8,928 nt of DNA from Paracoccaceae bacterium (GTDB lineage: Bacteria > Pseudomonadota > Alphaproteobacteria > Rhodobacterales > Rhodobacteraceae), in assembly GCA_024644285.1 (NCBI GenBank), contig JAHELH010000084.1, positions 1 through 8,928 of the forward strand, given 5' to 3'. Positions 5,994 through 8,928 of this stretch are shown piece by piece; the stretch's first letter is position 1, and each line of letters begins with the position of its first letter. Under the pieces are notes generated by a model. That model was not told the DNA's origin and searched no databases. It saw only the letters and a program-made list of their open reading frames with translations. A program made the position numbers and the translations under genes.

Positions 5994-7493
5994 GTGAACC
6001 TGGCGCTTTGGCTGGAACGCGCCGCGCAAGTGGCCGGCGCGCATCCGGCGCTGATCCAGGCCACCGAGGTGGTCGCCGATTATGCCGGGTTTCATGCGCG
6101 GGCCGCCGGGCTGGCCGCGGGGCTGCGCGACCGCGGGGTCGCGCCGGGCGACCGCGTGGCGATCTTCGCGAAGAACTGCCCGGACTACCTGGTGGTGCTC
6201 TACGGCATCTGGATCGCCGGCGCGGCGGCGGTGCCGATCAACGCCAAGCTGCATGCGAAGGAGGCCGCGTGGATCCTGGAGGATAGCGGTGCGAAGCTTG
6301 CCTTCGTGACCGAAGAGCTTGGCGCGGCGCTGGCGGAGGTGTCGGCAGTGACGCGCATCGTGATCGACGGCGCGGAGGCGCGGGCGATGCAGGCGGCCGG
6401 CGGCATGGCTTGCACGCCGCGCGAGGCGGGCGACCTGGCCTGGCTGTTCTACACCTCGGGCACCACCGGGCGGCCCAAGGGCGTGCAGATCACCCACGCG
6501 ATGATCCAGGCGACCTCGCTGGCCTATCCGCTGGATGTGGATGCGGTGCGAGCGGAGGACGCCGCGCTTTATGCCGCGCCGATGAGCCATGGCGCTGGGC
6601 TTTACGCGGCGATCCATGTCCGGCAGGGCGCGGCGCACCTGGCGCCGGCCTCGGGCGGGTTCGATCCGGGCGAGGTGCTGGATCTGGCGGCGGCGCACGG
6701 GTCGGTGTCGATGTTCCTGGCGCCGACCATGGTGCGGCGGCTTTTGGACGCGGCCAAGGCGCGGGGCACGCGCGGCGACGGCATCCGCACCATCGTCTAT
6801 GGCGGCGGGCCGATGTACGCCGCCGACATCATCGAGGCGGTGGACTGGTTCGGGCCGAAATTCGTGCAGATCTACGGCCAGGGAGAATGCCCGATGGCGA
6901 TCACCGCGCTGTCCCGCGCCGACGTGGCCGACCGGTCGCGTCCAAGCTGGCGCCAGCGGCTGGGCTCGGTCGGCCGGGCGCAGTCGGTGGTCGAGGTGGC
7001 GATCGGCGGCGCGCAGGGCGTGCTGCCGCCGGGGCAGATCGGCGAGATCATGGTGAAGGGCGCGCCCGTGATGCGGGGCTACTGGCGCGACGAGGCGGCG
7101 ACGGCGAAGACGCTGCGCGACGGCTGGCTGATGACCGGCGACATGGGGTCGCTGGACGCAGACGGCTACCTGACGCTGGCCGACCGGTCGAAGGACGTGA
7201 TCATCTCGGGCGGGTCGAACATCTACCCACGCGAGGTCGAGGAGGTATTGCTGACCCATCCGGGCGTGCGCGAGGTCTCGGTCGTGGGCCGGCCCTCGGC
7301 GGAATGGGGCGAGGAGGTGGTGGCCTTCGTGGTTCCGGCCGAGGGCGCAGCGCCCGCCCGGGCGGCCCTGGACGCCCACTGCCTGGAGCACATCGCCCGC
7401 TTCAAGCGGCCGAAGGACTACCTGTTCGTCGAAGACCTTCCGAAGAACAATTACGGCAAGGTGCTGAAGACCGAGCTCAGGGCGCGACTGTAG
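5994..7493 (+). CDS. AMP-forming acyl-CoA ligase (ANL superfamily)
   Basis: A 499-residue acyl-CoA synthetase that activates a carboxylic acid with ATP and then joins it to coenzyme A. Seen: P-loop-like A3 motif YTSGTTGRPKG at 153-163, A5 motif YGQGECPM at 294-301, TGDMG at 381-385, hinge motif DRSKDVIISGGSNIYPREVE at 397-416, and catalytic K489 in PKNNYGKVLK. All core motifs are present, so the enzyme should be active. The A5 motif has Gly297 where most relatives have Thr (YGxTE), probably a subfamily trait. There is no signal peptide or carrier-protein domain. The substrate cannot be read from sequence; medium/long-chain or branched/aromatic acids are all possible. The GTG start has a well-placed GAGGA and follows the epimerase stop by 9 bp, so the two are likely co-transcribed. 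It may supply an acyl group for polysaccharide or lipid decoration, or simply be a fatty-acid catabolic gene that happens to sit here. No acyltransferase is visible nearby. Confidence 0.93.
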   Translation: MNLALWLERAAQVAGAHPALIQATEVVADYAGFHARAAGLAAGLRDRGVAPGDRVAIFAKNCPDYLVVLYGIWIAGAAAVPINAKLHAKEAAWILEDSGAKLAFVTEELGAALAEVSAVTRIVIDGAEARAMQAAGGMACTPREAGDLAWLFYTSGTTGRPKGVQITHAMIQATSLAYPLDVDAVRAEDAALYAAPMSHGAGLYAAIHVRQGAAHLAPASGGFDPGEVLDLAAAHGSVSMFLAPTMVRRLLDAAKARGTRGDGIRTIVYGGGPMYAADIIEAVDWFGPKFVQIYGQGECPMAITALSRADVADRSRPSWRQRLGSVGRAQSVVEVAIGGAQGVLPPGQIGEIMVKGAPVMRGYWRDEAATAKTLRDGWLMTGDMGSLDADGYLTLADRSKDVIISGGSNIYPREVEEVLLTHPGVREVSVVGRPSAEWGEEVVAFVVPAEGAAPARAALDAHCLEHIARFKRPKDYLFVEDLPKNNYGKVLKTELRARL

Positions 7494-7582
7494 AGCGGGC
7501 GGACCTGATCCGATTGCGCGGCTGTGCCGCACGACATTTTGGCGCGGGCCGAGAACTGAGCCCGTTGGTCTGGCCGCCCGCT
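7494..7582. repeat. 9-bp inverted repeat in the convergent intergenic region
   Basis: AGCGGGCGG (7494-7502), immediately after the acyl-CoA ligase stop, is perfectly complementary to CCGCCCGCT (7574-7582). The 71-bp interior contains smaller hairpins: GCGGC-TGT-GCCGC at 7518-7530, followed by TTTT at 7537-7540, and CGGGC/GCCCG further on. The whole could fold into a branched structure at the 3' end of the plus-strand transcript, plausibly aiding termination between convergent genes. In such GC-rich DNA part of this may be chance. Confidence 0.4.
7518..7540 (+). terminator. Weak candidate terminator after the acyl-CoA ligase
   Basis: A short GC hairpin, GCGGC-TGT-GCCGC (7518-7530), is followed after 6 nt by TTTT (7537-7540). 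The stem is short and the T-run is distant, so this is a weak candidate, favoured mainly by its position 25 bp after the stop of the last plus-strand gene. Confidence 0.25.
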
Positions 7583-7650
7583 GTCTGCGGCGCGGGGTGT
7601 GTATTTCCAGCGCGAAGGAGACCGGAGCGGCTGGTCCTGCGGTGCGCGGG

Positions 7651-8313
7651 TCACTCGGGCAGCGGTGCGATGCGGTCGATGATGGCGCGGAGTTGCGCGA
7701 AATCGTCGAAGGTGGCGTCGTGGTAGATCTCTTCGGGCGGCGTGTGGCGGTAGCCCCGGGTGTAGAGCGCGAAGGGCAGGCCGGAATGATGCGCCGTCTC
7801 GGCATCGACTTCGCTGTCGCCGACATAGAGGAATTGCCGCGCCGGCAACTGGCTGACAACGTGGCGCAGCGGCGCGGGATCGGGCTTGGCCGGAAGGCCG
7901 GCATCGCCGCAGGCCATGGCGTCGAACATCCGGCCCAGCCCGAAATGCGCCAGCACCGCGCGCGCCGCGGCCTCGGGCTTGTTGGTGCAGAGGCCCAGAC
8001 GGAAGCCGTCGGCTTTCAGCGCATGCAGCATGTCCGACACGCCGGGGTAGAGCGCCGTCCTGTCGAAGCTGGTCTCGTAGATCTCGGAGAAGTGCCGCGA
8101 CATGCGGGCATGCAGTTCCGGCGTCTCGTCGGCCCCGGCGGCGGCGATGCAGCGCGAGATGAGCACCGGCACGCCGTTGCCGATAAAGCCGCGCACCGCA
8201 TCGAGGGGCAGCGTCCGCATCGCCTCGGCCCGCATCACCGTCTCGCTGGCCGCGTGGATCTGCGGCGCGCTGTCGATAAGGGTGCCGTCGAGGTCGAAGA
8301 TGATCCCGCTCAT
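7651..8313 (-). CDS. gph: Phosphoglycolate phosphatase-like HAD hydrolase
   Basis: A 220-residue HAD-superfamily phosphatase with a small helical cap, close in size and motif pattern to Gph/CbbZ. These dephosphorylate 2-phosphoglycolate arising from Rubisco oxygenation or from DNA repair. Seen: motif I DLDGT with nucleophile D7 and acid D9, motif II T110 in LCTNKPE, motif III K143 in KPDPAPL, and motif IV GDSEVD with D166 and D170. All catalytic residues are present and there is no signal peptide. ATG 8313 is preferred over GTG 8325: it overlaps the TGA of the upstream gene as ATGA (8310-8313), and GGAAGG lies 4 nt upstream. Translation is therefore probably coupled to the peroxiredoxin-like gene, and both would be driven from the promoter near 8891-8919. 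HAD substrate preference is hard to predict, so a related sugar-phosphate or nucleotide phosphatase remains possible. No Calvin-cycle gene lies in the window to support a photorespiratory role. Confidence 0.85.
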   Translation of the reverse strand: MSGIIFDLDGTLIDSAPQIHAASETVMRAEAMRTLPLDAVRGFIGNGVPVLISRCIAAAGADETPELHARMSRHFSEIYETSFDRTALYPGVSDMLHALKADGFRLGLCTNKPEAAARAVLAHFGLGRMFDAMACGDAGLPAKPDPAPLRHVVSQLPARQFLYVGDSEVDAETAHHSGLPFALYTRGYRHTPPEEIYHDATFDDFAQLRAIIDRIAPLPE

Positions 8314-8861
8314 GCGGCCTTCCACTTGATCGAGCAGCCCATCGAGGGCACCTGCTCGCGCGGGCCCTGGCCGGTCTCGGCCACTTGGCGCATCGCCTCG
8401 TAAAGCTCGCGCCGCGCGCCGGGCTGCGGCCGGGTGCCGCTGTCGTCGAGCCGTCCGCGGTATTGCAGCCCGCGCTTCGCGTCGAAACCAAAAAAGTCGG
8501 GCGTGCAGACGGCGCCGTAGGCGCGCGCGACCTGCTGGCTTTCGTCGTAGAGGTAGGGGAACGGGAAGGCGTTGGCCTCGGCGACCCGCTTCATGTTGTC
8601 GAAGCTGTCGGCGGGATAGTCATCGGCGTCGTTGGCCGAGATCGCCGCGACGCCGATGCCCATGGCCGTCAGGTCGCGGGCGTCGCGCACGATGCGGTCG
8701 AGCACCGATTTCACGTATGGGCAATGATTGCAGATGAACATGATCAGGGTGCCGTTCGGCCCCTCGATATCGGCCAGCGAGCGGGTCTTGCCGTCGGTGC
8801 CCGGCAGGGTGAAGTCGGGGGCTTTCCAGCCGAAATCGCAGACAGGGGGTCGGGCGGCCAT
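8310..8861 (-). CDS. Thioredoxin-fold peroxiredoxin-like protein (AhpC/TSA, CNHC type)
   Basis: A 183-residue cytoplasmic protein of the AhpC/TSA-Redoxin group, matching in pattern the family known as PRX_like1. Seen: an N-terminal APDFTLPGTDGK segment typical of the fold, FICNHCPYV with redox pair C44-x2-C47 at the active-site helix, LYDESQQVARAYGA leading to the cis-proline site T120-P121 (VCTPDFFGF), and a C-terminal PSMGCSIKWK block with C176 conserved in this family as I recall it. C8 and C119 are additional cysteines. The CxxC arrangement suggests thiol-disulfide exchange or peroxide reduction; the physiological substrate of the family is not clear to me. ATG 8861 has GAGGAG at 8869-8874 with 7-nt spacing, and a promoter just upstream. 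The stop TGA overlaps the start of the phosphatase gene by 4 bp, indicating an operon. Confidence 0.9.
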   Translation of the reverse strand: MAARPPVCDFGWKAPDFTLPGTDGKTRSLADIEGPNGTLIMFICNHCPYVKSVLDRIVRDARDLTAMGIGVAAISANDADDYPADSFDNMKRVAEANAFPFPYLYDESQQVARAYGAVCTPDFFGFDAKRGLQYRGRLDDSGTRPQPGARRELYEAMRQVAETGQGPREQVPSMGCSIKWKAA

Positions 8862-8868
8862 GGCGTAT

Positions 8869-8874
8869 CTCCTC
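8869..8874 (-). promoter_or_regulatory. Ribosome binding site of the peroxiredoxin-like gene
   Basis: GAGGAG on the minus strand lies 7 nt before ATG 8861. It is the best Shine-Dalgarno match in the window and fixes the start of this gene. Confidence 0.7.
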
Positions 8875-8890
8875 GGCGTGTGCGGCGTCG

Positions 8891-8919
8891 ATCATAGCGC
8901 GGCAGCGCGCGTGTGCCAG
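8891..8919 (-). promoter_or_regulatory. Candidate sigma-70 promoter of the peroxiredoxin-like/phosphatase operon
   Basis: On the minus strand CTGGCA (8919-8914, four of six matches to TTGACA) is followed after exactly 17 bp by TATGAT (8896-8891, five of six matches to TATAAT). Transcription would start near 8884 and leave a leader of about 23 nt that carries the GAGGAG ribosome binding site. Position, spacing and leader length all agree, making this the best promoter candidate in the window. Confidence 0.55.
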
Positions 8920-8928
8920 CCTCAGGCC

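Noticed and set aside
6410..7726. 438-codon open frame on the plus strand
   Set aside because: It is an alternate frame inside the acyl-CoA ligase, extremely rich in Gly/Arg/Ala, with no family signature.
5304..7904. 866-codon open frame on the minus strand
   Set aside because: It is antisense to the epimerase and acyl-CoA ligase, both with clear family motifs, and is rich in Arg, His and Pro as expected of a complementary-strand shadow.
7451..8491. Long minus-strand frame across the phosphatase region
   Set aside because: It overlaps the HAD gene and part of the peroxiredoxin-like gene in a different frame; the HAD frame carries all four catalytic motifs.
8385..8897. 170-codon open frame on the plus strand
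   Set aside because: It is antisense to the peroxiredoxin-like gene, whose CNHC motif, ribosome binding site and promoter agree.
1..8928. CRISPR, tRNA, rRNA, insertion sequence, prophage or toxin-antitoxin content
   Set aside because: I saw no regularly spaced repeats, no tRNA-like cloverleaf arms, no transposase or integrase motifs, and no small toxin-antitoxin gene pair while reading both strands.

Overview
The window is uniformly very GC-rich, with strong G/C preference at third codon positions and long stop-free shadow frames opposite the real genes. Together with the gene content (a cytoplasmic SoeA-type sulfite dehydrogenase, a Wza-type exporter, a CNHC-type peroxiredoxin-like protein) this suggests an alphaproteobacterium, most likely of the Rhodobacteraceae/Roseobacter group. 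That placement rests on recognising protein families by eye, not on a database search.

Layout. (1) 1-2807, minus: a large molybdopterin oxidoreductase, the SoeA-like catalytic subunit of sulfite dehydrogenase, whose 3' end lies beyond the left edge. (2) 2909-4024, minus: an outer-membrane polysaccharide export lipoprotein of the Wza family. (3) 4025-4275: a divergent intergenic region with the AT-richest patch of the window. (4) Plus strand: an initiating sugar-phosphate transferase (4276-4911, start uncertain), a UDP-glucuronate 4-epimerase (4971-5984) and an AMP-forming acyl-CoA ligase (5994-7493). The last two are tightly coupled. (5) 7494-7650: the gap between convergent genes. (6) Minus strand, entering from the right: a CNHC thioredoxin-fold protein (8861-8310) and a phosphoglycolate-phosphatase-like HAD hydrolase (8313-7651) with a 4-bp ATGA overlap, preceded by a good sigma-70-like promoter.

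How the genes fit together. The exporter, the initiating transferase and the epimerase form a small surface-polysaccharide module. The epimerase would make UDP-galacturonate, the transferase would load the first sugar phosphate on undecaprenyl phosphate, and the Wza-like protein would export the product. No polymerase, flippase, Wzc kinase or further glycosyltransferase is visible, so other loci must supply them. The acyl-CoA ligase follows by 9 bp and is probably in the same transcript, but its link to the polysaccharide is unproven. The sulfite dehydrogenase belongs to sulfur or sulfonate catabolism. The peroxiredoxin-like/HAD pair looks like housekeeping redox and metabolite repair.

I see no RNA gene, CRISPR array, insertion sequence, phage gene or toxin-antitoxin pair, and no strong candidate for a new biological system. 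The most interesting leftovers are small: a palindrome that supplies a stop codon, an ambiguous transferase start with a leader ORF, the lone acyl-CoA ligase in the polysaccharide operon, and structured intergenic DNA.
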